Of a stretch of 64,000 bases of DNA, positions 53,015 to 63,721 are shown one piece after another. The DNA comes from Leptolinea sp. UBA4782. GTDB lineage: Bacteria; Chloroflexota; Anaerolineae; Anaerolineales; Anaerolineaceae. The stretch is taken from NCBI GenBank assembly GCA_002403095.1, contig DHHC01000019.1, positions 3,129 through 67,128 of the forward strand, given 5' to 3'. The position numbers were made by a program, and so were the translations under genes. The notes below the pieces were generated by a model. That model was given only the letters and a program-made list of their open reading frames with translations. It was not told where the DNA came from and ran no database searches. Each line of letters starts with the position of its first letter. Position 1 is the stretch's first letter.

Positions 53015-54354
53015 AGGTCAACGAAGTATGCTTCAGCGGCATGGTCAAGCATCTCAGGAGACATGACCGGTTCTGCATTTTGGTAGCGGGCAATATCCAG
53101 CAGCTGGTCGCACAAGTCGCGCGGATGAGAGGCCCTCAGCTTGCGGTTGCGCTTGACGTACCATTCCTGCAGGAGATATGCCAGCGATGATTCAACATAA
53201 GGGATGCCCTTCTGGGCGGCGACCCTCTTGAAGATTTCGCGGTAATCATTGAAACTGGGATCACCGATCTCGATTTTGTGCCGCAACCTGCGCAGAAAAG
53301 CCTCATCCACAAGGTCTTTAGGCGGAAGGTTGGTGGAGAACATTACCAGCACATCGAATGGCACTTCCAGTTTCCGGCCGGTATGCAGCGAGAGATAATC
53401 GATCCGGTTTTCGAGCGGCACAATCCAGCGGTTTAACAGGTCGCGCGGGCGGACCAGCTGCCGGCCGAAATCATCAATCAGCAGGATGCCGCCATTTGCC
53501 TTGACCTGGAACGGAGCTTCATAGAATTTGTGGACATCGTCAAATACCAGGTCGAGCCCAGCCAGGGTTAATTCACCCCCGGTTATGATGAAAGGCCGCT
53601 GGATACAAACCCAGCGCGGGTCCCGTTTGCGGGTAACCTTGGATGCCCCGGTACTTGCCTGGGGCAGTGTGTTTTCAGGGGCCAGTTGATGGTTGACAGA
53701 ATCATACAGTTTGATCACCTGCCCATCGACAAACAGCGCATAAGGGATGTAAATGGTCTGGGACTGGAACATGGAGCCGATCGCGCGGGCAACCGAAGTT
53801 TTCCCATTACCCGGTGCGCCGTACAGGAATATTGAGGTGCCCGAATTCACCGCCGGACCCAGCTTGTGGAAGGTTCTGTCATTGAGTACCAGGTTGGAAA
53901 GGACCCCTTTCATAACTTCTGGGGTGGCGAGGATGCGTTCACGGCTTTGTTTATGGCAGGCATTGATGTAATCCTGCAGAGGTACTGGAGCAGGTCCGGC
54001 ATACTGGTTCCGCTCAAGCGCTTCTCGCGCCCTGGCAATGCCAGCGCCGGTAATAGCATAAGTATATGCCCCCTCCCCCAGCCCCATTTGTGATGAGCGC
54101 ACTTCCACCAGCTTTTCCCGCTTCAGGGCTTCCATAACCTGGTCAACCACCCCGGCAAAGGGCAGCATAATCATTTCTGCCACTTTGAAACCGGTCATAT
54201 ATCCTTGAAAGTAGAGTACCTTCAGGGCAAGGTCTTGCAGCCAGAGGATGGAAAGGCCGGTATCCTCCACCCGGGCGAGCGGTGGGGGGCTGAAAGTTGG
54301 AACCTGAGGATTTGCTGGCACACCTGGAGCATGGGAAGGGGGCAAACTGGACAT
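53011..54354 (-). CDS. AAA-family ATPase
   Basis: 447 residues. Pro-rich N-terminus, a winged-helix-like region (about 30-125), then the ATPase domain: Walker A GAPGNGKTS (about 179-187), Walker B GGILLIDDFG (about 282-291), sensor-1-like MFSTNL and an arginine-rich lid. It is of a kind frequent in anaerobic Chloroflexota and related phyla whose partner is not known to me. ATG 54354 has GAGGAA upstream; the in-frame GTG at 54366 lies inside that site. First gene of the ATPase-GDPD-GH3-like operon. Confidence 0.82.
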   Translation of the reverse strand: MSSLPPSHAPGVPANPQVPTFSPPPLARVEDTGLSILWLQDLALKVLYFQGYMTGFKVAEMIMLPFAGVVDQVMEALKREKLVEVRSSQMGLGEGAYTYAITGAGIARAREALERNQYAGPAPVPLQDYINACHKQSRERILATPEVMKGVLSNLVLNDRTFHKLGPAVNSGTSIFLYGAPGNGKTSVARAIGSMFQSQTIYIPYALFVDGQVIKLYDSVNHQLAPENTLPQASTGASKVTRKRDPRWVCIQRPFIITGGELTLAGLDLVFDDVHKFYEAPFQVKANGGILLIDDFGRQLVRPRDLLNRWIVPLENRIDYLSLHTGRKLEVPFDVLVMFSTNLPPKDLVDEAFLRRLRHKIEIGDPSFNDYREIFKRVAAQKGIPYVESSLAYLLQEWYVKRNRKLRASHPRDLCDQLLDIARYQNAEPVMSPEMLDHAAEAYFVDL

Positions 54355-54415
54355 GGTATTCCTCACAATGGAGATAGTTCGAATGAATTATAGCATACCC
54401 ATCCTGCAGGACGGC

Positions 54416-54444
54416 TTGCCCGCTGCCATGACCTGACATATAAT
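54416..54444 (+). promoter_or_regulatory. Sigma70-type promoter of the GT2 gene, leaderless
   Basis: TTGCCC (54416-54421), 17-base spacer, consensus TATAAT (54439-54444), then seven bases and ATG 54452. There is no Shine-Dalgarno site, so the message should begin at the start codon. Confidence 0.7.
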
Positions 54445-54451
54445 TAGCCGC

Positions 54452-55135
54452 ATGAATGTCACCGTTGTAATCCCCACATACAATGAAGAAGAGACTATCC
54501 GGGAGATCGTCCGCCGTGTACAGGCGACAGCCATTCCCAATGAAATCATCATCGTGGATGACGGCTCCCAGGATGGAACCCGCCAGATCCTGGCTGAAAT
54601 GGACGGCAAAGAAAATGTTAAAGTTTACCTGCATGAAAAAAATGCAGGCAAGGGCAGCGCTTTGCGTACCGGGTTCAACCACGCCACAGGAGATGTGATC
54701 ATCATCCAGGATGCAGACCTGGAATACGACCCCAGGGAATACCCCAATCTGTTAAAACCCATCCAGGAAGACCTGGCAGATGTGGTATACGGCTCACGTT
54801 TTTTAGGCGCAGCCCGGCGCCCAATCCTGTTCTGGAATATGGTTGCCAACCGGATACTGACATTCGTGACCAATATCCTTTACAACAACATTCTGAGCGA
54901 CATGGAGACAGGATACAAAGTGTTCCGCAAAGAAGTTGTGGAAGGGATGACCCTGCATGCCCGGCGTTTTGATTTTGAACCGGAATTTACCGCCAAGATC
55001 CTCAAGCGCAAGATCAAGATCGTGGAGATTCCTATCGCCTTTTACCCGCGCGATTACAGCCAGGGCAAGAAGATCCATGCCGGTGACGCATTTGTGGCAA
55101 TGTGGACTCTGATTAAATACCGTTTTGTCGATTAA
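54452..55135 (+). CDS. Glycosyltransferase family 2 (DPM1-like)
   Basis: 227 residues. [21 protein letters not shown] (2-22), [12 protein letters not shown] (36-47), [11 protein letters not shown] (DxD-like, about 87-97), [11 protein letters not shown] and [13 protein letters not shown]. This matches polyprenyl-phosphate mannosyl/glucosyltransferases that move sugars from GDP/UDP-sugar to a lipid carrier. No membrane helices, so it is a soluble catalytic domain. Single gene ended by a hairpin at 55170. Confidence 0.9.
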   Translation: MNVTVVIPTYNEEETIREIVRRVQATAIPNEIIIVDDGSQDGTRQILAEMDGKENVKVYLHEKNAGKGSALRTGFNHATGDVIIIQDADLEYDPREYPNLLKPIQEDLADVVYGSRFLGAARRPILFWNMVANRILTFVTNILYNNILSDMETGYKVFRKEVVEGMTLHARRFDFEPEFTAKILKRKIKIVEIPIAFYPRDYSQGKKIHAGDAFVAMWTLIKYRFVD

Positions 55136-55169
55136 TTTTTTCCTGAATAGTTTTTTGAAATTAGATGAA

Positions 55170-55201
55170 AATAACCCCTGAAATCCGGGGTTATTGTTTT
55201 T
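55170..55201. terminator. Terminator between GT2 and EamA-2 genes
   Basis: AATAACCCC, eight-base loop, GGGGTTATT, then GTTTTT. The opposite side also has T-rich sequence, so it may serve both convergent genes. Confidence 0.82.
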
Positions 55202-55233
55202 CTCATCAAATCATTCCCATTCCAATTCTTGAC

Positions 55234-56163
55234 TTAATTGTTGTTCCCATCTTCGTGTTGTGCTTTCGGTTTCTTCTTAAATTTTAGCTGCACCAGCACG
55301 ACCCCAACCGCGGCAAGGGCGATACCCGCCCATTGCTGCCCGCTCAGGTCTTCACCCAAAATCAGCCATGCCAGCAGGGCAACCTGCACCAGCATGGTGC
55401 TGTTGATCAGGCTGGATTCCATGGCAGTAAGGGTGCGCAGGGTGTAATTCCAGATATTGAATGCCAGAGCGGTGTTGATCACTGCCAGCCAGAGGACAAT
55501 TCCCCACCCTTTTAACGGAATCGCCGGTATTCCCTGGACAAAGATGCCGCTGACCAGCAGCAGGACTGACCCGATGCCCATGCTGACGGTGGTGACCACA
55601 ATAACTGGCAGCCGGTTCCCTCGGTTGATACCGCGGTTAAGCAAAGTGGAAAGCGCATTGGCTGCTACTCCTGCCAGGACCGCCAGGATGCCCGCAAGGG
55701 GAGCATGCTGCAAAGCAGCCGGAAAGAAATACAGCCCAACCCCGCAAAGATTGATCACCATCCCAACCCATTGCAGGGCGCCAGGTAGCTCTCGCAAAGC
55801 CCAGATGCCCAGGATCGATACCAGCAGCGGGGTCATATTCAGGAACAGGCTCACAGTCATTGCCGGCAACAATTTAAGCCCGATGAACTGCGCCCCCTGC
55901 GCCGCGGCATACCACACTACACCCAGCAGGACCAATCCCAGCCAGTCTCGGCGTGAAAGGTGGGAAATAGATATGCGGATCTCCGGTTTAAGCAAAAAAG
56001 GAAGCAGGCACAAGGTCGCCAGCCCATAGCGCAGCCCTGCAAAGGTCAGCGGGGGAATATCCTGCAGCCCGAACTTGATCAACACCCACGAAGTTGACCA
56101 TAGAAAAGCCACAAAAAGGCCCAGGAAAATGGCGTGTGTTTGCTTCGGGGCGGATTTGAACAT
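55234..56163 (-). CDS. EamA-family (DMT) transporter, gene 2
   Basis: 309 residues, ten predicted transmembrane segments, two EamA repeats (LFVAFLWSTSWVLIKFGLQDIPPLTFAGLRYG; later VINTALAFNIWNYTLRTLTAMESSLINSTMLVQVALLAWLILGE). Exporter of unknown substrate, with a short charged tail. Starts 17 bases after recJ on the same strand and is probably in the alr-recJ-EamA transcript. Confidence 0.88.
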   Translation of the reverse strand: MFKSAPKQTHAIFLGLFVAFLWSTSWVLIKFGLQDIPPLTFAGLRYGLATLCLLPFLLKPEIRISISHLSRRDWLGLVLLGVVWYAAAQGAQFIGLKLLPAMTVSLFLNMTPLLVSILGIWALRELPGALQWVGMVINLCGVGLYFFPAALQHAPLAGILAVLAGVAANALSTLLNRGINRGNRLPVIVVTTVSMGIGSVLLLVSGIFVQGIPAIPLKGWGIVLWLAVINTALAFNIWNYTLRTLTAMESSLINSTMLVQVALLAWLILGEDLSGQQWAGIALAAVGVVLVQLKFKKKPKAQHEDGNNN

Positions 56164-56180
56164 GGTTGCCTGCCCTGGGG

Positions 56181-57890
56181 TTACTCTGCCGGGTGGATGT
56201 CTTTCACATTCAACTGGATTGTTTCTTCATTCTTGTAGATGTTCTTTTCAAAGGTATAAACCAGGTCAATCTGCTGCGGCAAACCCTCTGCCAGGTGACC
56301 CTGGCGCCAGGCAATGGCATTGTAGAACACCTTTCCGTCTTTCAGCGTCATGCGTAAGTGGCTGCCTTCCTTGCCCACAGTGCTGTATCGATAAACCTGT
56401 ACTGACTTTGAGCAAAATACTGCTTCGGGATTGGCCTGCCCGGCTGGTTCGATCTTTGCCAGGGCTTCAAACACGTCACGTGGATTGACCGCTGCAAGGG
56501 ATAGTTCCATGTCGATTTCCAACTCAGGGCTGAGGTCAAGCCCTCCCAATTCACGGGATGCAATTTCGCTCATCCGCTTGTGGAATTCGTCCACAAATTC
56601 TTCATACAGGGTAAAACCCGCAGCCATCGAATGTCCGCCATGATGGTCAAACAATTCAGCGCATTCATCCAGTGCACGGGTGATGTGAAACTCAGGGATC
56701 GAACGGCAGGATGCCCTGATTGCCCCGTTTTCGATCTGCCCGACTATGGAAGGCCGGTAATAATGTTCCACCAGCTTGGATGCCACCAACCCGACAATCC
56801 CCTTATTAAACTCGGGATCGAATGCTATGACAATATCCGCATCCGGCTGGTCTGCCACCAGTTGTTCCGCACGTTCCACGTGGGCGCGGGTCATTTCTTG
56901 CCTGCTGCGGTTGAGGTCATCCAGCTGCTGCGCAAGGATCCCGGCTTGCTGGTAGTCACTGGACATCAGCAGGTCGTATGCCATCTGGGCGGTTTCCATC
57001 CTACCGGATGCATTCAGGCGCGGACCAATCCCAAAGCCGATATCGCGGGCAGTAATATTCGATAAGTTGATGCTTGCCACACCCGCCAGCGCCCGTAACC
57101 CGAGGCGCTGCTGCAGCTTGATGCGCTGTAATCCAGCTTTCACCAGGGTACGGTTTTCCCCGGTCAGCGGCACGATATCGGCTACAGTGCCAATCGCCAC
57201 CAGGTCAAGGAAATCAGACTCACGGGTTGTATGCGAAGGTACTTCATGGTATAGCGCTTCGGTCAACTTGAACGCCAACCCCACACCAGCCAGGTGCTTT
57301 TCCGGGTAAAGGTCGCCCACCTGCTTGGGGCAGATCACTGCCAGGGCGGCTGGAACTTCACCGCGCGGCTCGTGGTGGTCGGTAATGATGATGTCCATTC
57401 CCAATTCATTGCAAAATGCCACTTCTCTGCCGGAGCGGATACCACAGTCCACGGTTATGATCAGGCGGATGCCTTCATCATACAGTTTTTGGAGCGGCTC
57501 CTTGCTTAATCCATACCCTTCTTCAAAGCGGTTGGGAATGAAACCGCGCACTTCCGCCCTGAGTGACTGCAATGCCTGCACCAGCAAAGCAGTGGCTGTT
57601 ACCCCGTCCACATCGTAATCACCATAAACTGCGATGGGTTCACTATTCGCAATCGCTTCCAGGATGCGTTTTACAGCCTTCTCCATCCCTGTTAATTGGG
57701 AAGGAGTGTAAAGCGGACCAGCCTTATTGATGTAAACCTCTGCGTCCCGGCTGGTAAGTACATTCCGGTTGTAAAGCAGCTGCTGCAAGATGGGCAAATA
57801 TCCATCCAGATCCTGGCGGACGGCTTCTGGGACAGGTTCTTTTACTTTCCACCTTTTCCTGGGTGGAACATGGGTGTTATTCACTTGCAT
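56181..57890 (-). CDS. recJ: Single-stranded-DNA exonuclease RecJ
   Basis: 569 residues. DHH/DHHA1 phosphoesterase: VYGDYDVDGVTATALL (about 97-112), TVDCGIRSG, IITDHHEPRGE (DHH motif), and in the DHHA1 part FDHHGGHSMAAGFTL; an OB-like C-terminus follows. A 5'-3' ssDNA nuclease for recombination and base-excision or mismatch repair. Same strand as alr (18-base gap). A GGGGAG site is close to the ATG; a GTG two codons later is an alternative. Confidence 0.95.
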   Translation of the reverse strand: MQVNNTHVPPRKRWKVKEPVPEAVRQDLDGYLPILQQLLYNRNVLTSRDAEVYINKAGPLYTPSQLTGMEKAVKRILEAIANSEPIAVYGDYDVDGVTATALLVQALQSLRAEVRGFIPNRFEEGYGLSKEPLQKLYDEGIRLIITVDCGIRSGREVAFCNELGMDIIITDHHEPRGEVPAALAVICPKQVGDLYPEKHLAGVGLAFKLTEALYHEVPSHTTRESDFLDLVAIGTVADIVPLTGENRTLVKAGLQRIKLQQRLGLRALAGVASINLSNITARDIGFGIGPRLNASGRMETAQMAYDLLMSSDYQQAGILAQQLDDLNRSRQEMTRAHVERAEQLVADQPDADIVIAFDPEFNKGIVGLVASKLVEHYYRPSIVGQIENGAIRASCRSIPEFHITRALDECAELFDHHGGHSMAAGFTLYEEFVDEFHKRMSEIASRELGGLDLSPELEIDMELSLAAVNPRDVFEALAKIEPAGQANPEAVFCSKSVQVYRYSTVGKEGSHLRMTLKDGKVFYNAIAWRQGHLAEGLPQQIDLVYTFEKNIYKNEETIQLNVKDIHPAE

Positions 57891-57908
57891 ACTCCCCTTC
57901 TGGACTGC

Positions 57909-59021
57909 TTATTGGTGGTAAATACGCGGCAGACGGGCAGAAAGACCGCAAACCACTTCATAGCTAATGGTTCCCCAATCTGCTGCCAGATCTTCAGCGC
58001 CGATGTGCTCATTTCCCTGGCTGCCGATCAGCACCACCTCGTCGCCAATTTTCGCTTCCGGTACTTCATCCAACACCACCATGCTCTGGTCCATTGCCAC
58101 TATCCCCACCACCGGTACCCGTTTACCGTGCACCAGCGCATAGGAATGCAGCCGCCTGCGGAAGCCGTCTGCATACCCGGCTCCAACCACACCGATGCAT
58201 TGCTCGGTGGGTGTGAAGTAATAATGCCCGTAGCTGACTCCATGACCAGCGGGTAGAGTTTTTACAGATGTCAGGCGTGATTTAAAAGTTAATGCTGGCT
58301 TGAATCCCTGCGGCAGGATGGTTTGTTTAGAAGGGCTGATGCCGTAAATCGAGATGCCAGTCCGCACCATATCAAAATAGGCTTGCGGGAAATTCAATGT
58401 GGCGGAGGTATTGCAGGCATGCACCAGCGGCGGGTGGATGCCATTTTGGTTGAGGTTGTGCAAAACCTGGTTAAAACGCTCAATCTGCTTGGGCGTGGTA
58501 TCCTGACCTGGTTCATCAGCCCGGGCAAAATGGGTGAACACACCGCCAAACTCCAGGTTAGGCAGCTCGATCACCCTGCGGGCAAAATCCACCGTATCCG
58601 GCTGGTTGTACCCAAGCCGGCCCATTCCGGTGTCAAACTTGATGTGGATGGATGCCTTTCCACCCGCCTCGCTTGCTTTAGCAGAATACATGGCGGCTGT
58701 ATCAAAGTCATACACAGCCAGGGTAATGTGCCTGCGGACAGCTTCAGCAACCATTTGCGGCGGGGTATATCCCATCACCAGAACCCGGGCGCCAGGGGCG
58801 TTGTCCAGGACCTGCAAGGCTTCTTCAATGCGTGCAACCCCGAACCACTCCACCCCTGCTTCATGGGCAGCCCGGACTACATCCGGCATGCCATGGCCGT
58901 AGGCGTTGGCTTTCACCACCGCCATTATCTTTTTTCGGGTCATTTGCTTGAGAAGCTGGATGTTGTTTTGGATGGCTGACAGGTCAATTTCCAGCCAGCT
59001 GGTGCATACGGAAGAATCCAT
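57909..59021 (-). CDS. alr: Alanine racemase
   Basis: 370 residues. PLP lysine in AVVKANAYGHG (about 34-44), FDTGMGRLGY, the catalytic Tyr region VSYGHYYFTPTEQ and VGIVAMDQSMV. Makes D-alanine for peptidoglycan, implying a murein wall. The ATG at 59021 lies seven bases after TATACT without a ribosome-binding site; an in-frame ATG at 59057 lies upstream of the promoter. Head of alr-recJ-EamA. Confidence 0.96.
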   Translation of the reverse strand: MDSSVCTSWLEIDLSAIQNNIQLLKQMTRKKIMAVVKANAYGHGMPDVVRAAHEAGVEWFGVARIEEALQVLDNAPGARVLVMGYTPPQMVAEAVRRHITLAVYDFDTAAMYSAKASEAGGKASIHIKFDTGMGRLGYNQPDTVDFARRVIELPNLEFGGVFTHFARADEPGQDTTPKQIERFNQVLHNLNQNGIHPPLVHACNTSATLNFPQAYFDMVRTGISIYGISPSKQTILPQGFKPALTFKSRLTSVKTLPAGHGVSYGHYYFTPTEQCIGVVGAGYADGFRRRLHSYALVHGKRVPVVGIVAMDQSMVVLDEVPEAKIGDEVVLIGSQGNEHIGAEDLAADWGTISYEVVCGLSARLPRIYHQ

Positions 59022-59028
59022 GTGCGCA

Positions 59029-59077
59029 AGTATAAACGTTCCCCTGTCATCGGACAAGGGGCATTTTTAGTTATAAT
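59029..59077. promoter_or_regulatory. Overlapping divergent promoters, alr and SLC13 genes
   Basis: Minus strand: TTGTCC (59057-59052), 17 bases, TATACT (59034-59029), ATG at 59021. Plus strand: CGGACA (59051-59056), 15 bases, TATAAT (59072-59077), ATG at 59088. The two -35 elements occupy the same DNA, so the genes should compete for polymerase. Both would give leaderless or near-leaderless messages. Confidence 0.62.
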
Positions 59078-59087
59078 CAAACCATCT

Positions 59088-60875
59088 ATGAGCGCTCCAG
59101 TCATTCTTACCCTGATTATCACAGTCCTGGTTGCCGTTCTCATCATTACAGACAGGTTTCGACCTGACTTTCTGGCTCTGGCGGTCCTGGTCGCAATCGG
59201 CCTGGCCGGGTTGGTGAATCCTGCCGAGCTATTCTCCGGTTTCAGCAGTTCCCCTGTGATCACCCTGATCGGGATATCGATCATTTCCGAAGGGCTGCAC
59301 CAGACCGGTTTTCCCAACCGTATCAGCCGGTTGCTCACCAGGCTGGGAGGTAATTCAGAGAAAATGCTGGTCTTGTGGGTCATTATCATCTCTGCAGGGC
59401 TATCCCTTTTTATGAACAATATCGCGGCGGTCGGGATATTGCTGCCGGCAGTCATGACCCTCTCACGCAGCACCCACATAGCCCCCGGCAGGCTGCTGAT
59501 GCCGCTCTCTTACGGCACCCTTCTCGGCGGTATGGCAACCCTGCTGACCACTTCCAACATCATCGCCAGCGGTGCTTTGAGGGAAGCCGGTTACGAAGGT
59601 TTCAGCCTGCTGGATTTCCTGCCCATTGGTATCCCGGTCATCCTGGTAGGAACGCTCTACCTGGTAACCATCGGCAGAAAAACCTTACCTGCACCACCAG
59701 CTGATGATGCAGCAGCAGGAACCCTCAGCCTGGAGTTGAGCCAGGTGTACCACCTTTCTGAATGCCTGGCAGAAATTGAAGTGCTCCCCCATTCTCCCTT
59801 TGCCGAGAAAACACTGCACGATAGCAGCTGGAATAAACAGCTTGATATGAATGTGCTCGGGATTGTACGGACCCGCAGCACCATCCTGGCGCCAAAAGCA
59901 AACGAGACCGTCAAGTCAGGCGACCGCTTGATCGTGCAGGGATACCCGCCTGCAGAAGTGCTGGAAATCAGCGGTTTGCGCCGGGTGGCTCCCCAAATGG
60001 CAGATATTACGGATGATACCATTTCGCTGGCAGAAGTAGTGATCACTCCCCGGTCAAGCCTGATAGGCAAAACCTTGCAGGAACTGGAGTTCCGCACCAA
60101 TTACAGCCTGAGCGTAATCGCCATCTGGCGCAGCGGTAAGCCGGTTACCACGGATGTGGCCCAACTCCGGCTGCAATTCGGTGATGCATTGCTGGTGCAC
60201 GGGGCTGCCAACCGCATCCGGGCACTCCGCAGTAATCCAGATTTGCTGTTGCTGAAAGATGACCCGGATGCTGCAGAACGGCCGGCAAAGACCGCTTTCG
60301 CTGTCGTCATCACCTTGTTTACATTGATACTCACTTCCTTGAATATCATCCCGGTCGCCCTGGCAGTCATGGCAGGCGCCGTGCTAATGTTTGCAACCGG
60401 GTGCATTAAACCTGGTGAAGCTTACCGCTCAATGGAATGGAAAGCCATATTCTTGATCGCAGGTATGTGGCCGCTCTCAATTGCCATCCGCACCAGCGGG
60501 TTGGCTGAGCTGATCGTCAACTCGATCGGTTTGCAGGCTGGGGTTACCCACCCGCTGCTGGCAGCCGGTATCCTGATTTTCCTGGCACTGATTTTTACCC
60601 AGTTTATGAGCGGGCAGGTTTCAGCGCTGGTTCTTTCTCCCATCGCCCTGGCAGCCGCCGCCCAAACCGGGGCGGATGTACAGGGATTGGTGATGGCAGT
60701 TGCCCTTGGATGTTCACTGGGTTTCCTGACGCCATTCGGGCATCCCGTCAACCTGATGATCATGGGTCCGGGCGGCTACCGCTTCAAGGATTTTGTGCGG
60801 GTGGGCGGACCTTTGACCATTGTGCTAATTGCGGTAATATTAGTTGGGCTGGCGCTATTCTGGAACCTGGGCTGA
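59088..60875 (+). CDS. SLC13-family permease with two RCK_C (TrkA-C) domains
   Basis: 595 residues. Hydrophobic N-terminal half (about 1-200) with NPAELFSGFSSSPVITLIG and MNNIAAVGILLPAVM, two cytoplasmic TrkA-C domains (about 220-300 and 310-390, e.g. LDMNVLGIVRTRSTILAPKANETVKSGDRLIVQG), then more membrane helices ending LTPFGHPVNLMIMGPGGY. A sodium-coupled anion carrier type (sulfate, dicarboxylate or similar); substrate not determinable. An in-frame start at 59022 would lie inside the promoter. Confidence 0.88.
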   Translation: MSAPVILTLIITVLVAVLIITDRFRPDFLALAVLVAIGLAGLVNPAELFSGFSSSPVITLIGISIISEGLHQTGFPNRISRLLTRLGGNSEKMLVLWVIIISAGLSLFMNNIAAVGILLPAVMTLSRSTHIAPGRLLMPLSYGTLLGGMATLLTTSNIIASGALREAGYEGFSLLDFLPIGIPVILVGTLYLVTIGRKTLPAPPADDAAAGTLSLELSQVYHLSECLAEIEVLPHSPFAEKTLHDSSWNKQLDMNVLGIVRTRSTILAPKANETVKSGDRLIVQGYPPAEVLEISGLRRVAPQMADITDDTISLAEVVITPRSSLIGKTLQELEFRTNYSLSVIAIWRSGKPVTTDVAQLRLQFGDALLVHGAANRIRALRSNPDLLLLKDDPDAAERPAKTAFAVVITLFTLILTSLNIIPVALAVMAGAVLMFATGCIKPGEAYRSMEWKAIFLIAGMWPLSIAIRTSGLAELIVNSIGLQAGVTHPLLAAGILIFLALIFTQFMSGQVSALVLSPIALAAAAQTGADVQGLVMAVALGCSLGFLTPFGHPVNLMIMGPGGYRFKDFVRVGGPLTIVLIAVILVGLALFWNLG

Positions 60876-60884
60876 CAAGACTGA

Positions 60885-62828
<1,944 letters not shown>

Positions 62829-62839
<11 letters not shown>

Positions 62840-63554
62840 GGTTGCCTGGCTTTTCGTCTTGCTGGTCCTGCTTGCTGGCTGCGCTGTCCCCGCCAGCACA
62901 CCTCAGCCTACCCTGCAGGTCTGGAGAGTACAGCGTACAGCCAGCCTGGGATGGATGGATGCAACCATTATTTTATGCATCCGGGAACAGCCTCAGGCCG
63001 GCATTTTCCTGGATGAAGTCTCATCGGCAGAAATCGATCCACAGCAGGCTGATCTCACCCTCACCTGGGGCACGGTACCGGAGGGGAACTTGCCTGTATT
63101 TCAATTGGGCAACGACAGCCTGGCTGTCATTACTCACTCGGAAAATCCCCTTCAAACCCTGACCAGCGACCAGTTAAAAAATATCACTGCAGGCAGCTGG
63201 AAAACCTGGGATGAGACAGATAACACATTGAGTGGTGAAATTGCCTGGTGGGTTTTGCCTCCAGAAGATGAAACCCGTTTGCTGCTGGAGAAAGCCCTCG
63301 AAGCAGACCTGCAAGCCAATCCATTTGCCTGGCTGGCTCCTGACCCTGCCGCGGTGCTGCAGTCTGTTGCGGATGACCCGCTTGCCATCGGGGTTGTACC
63401 GTCGCGCTGGGTGAATGCATCAGTGAAATCCATCGCGGTTGAAGGCATCAGTATGGATTCCCTCACCCTGCCTGTGCTGGCAATTACACGCCAGCAGCCT
63501 GACAGCGGGTTAACTGCCTTCCTGGGCTGCCTGCAGATGAACATCGGGCAGTAA
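62829..63554 (+). CDS. Solute-binding-protein-like lipoprotein
   Basis: 241 residues. Lipobox LAGC (Cys17). The rest resembles the phosphate/PBP-like fold: FQLGNDSLAVITHSENPLQTLTSDQLKNITAGSWKTW is the typical hinge region, and DPLAIGVVPSRWVN follows. It is shorter than true PstS, and no ABC permease genes are nearby, so a transport role is unproven. Its ATG lies inside uppP (11-base overlap), so it is co-expressed with cell-wall lipid recycling. Confidence 0.75.
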
Positions 63555-63604
63555 ATAAAAACGATCCACGAAAGTCCATCCGATTAAGCAAGAGTAATGT
63601 AATG

Positions 63605-63634
63605 AAAAACCAGCCCTGGCAAGCCAGCGCTGGT
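63605..63634 (-). terminator. Terminator of the regulator gene at the right edge
   Basis: Minus strand: ACCAGC-G-CTGG, loop CTTG, CCAG-G-GCTGGT with one internal mismatch, then TTTTT. It lies 88 bases beyond the stop at 63722. Confidence 0.6.
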
Positions 63635-63721
63635 GTGCAAGCGTTTCAATATGCGGTTCTTGGAGTGGATAATCATCCCCCGGTGTGACAACCAGCCATC
63701 CAGGTTTCCATCCCCGCTGAA

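Noticed and set aside
59022..59087. Upstream start for the SLC13 permease and upstream start (59057) for alr
   Set aside because: Both would lie within or upstream of the divergent promoter elements and add residues not expected for the families.
63635..63721. Possible tRNA or small RNA before the right-edge gene
   Set aside because: No cloverleaf or conserved T-arm could be drawn; nothing else is recognisable.
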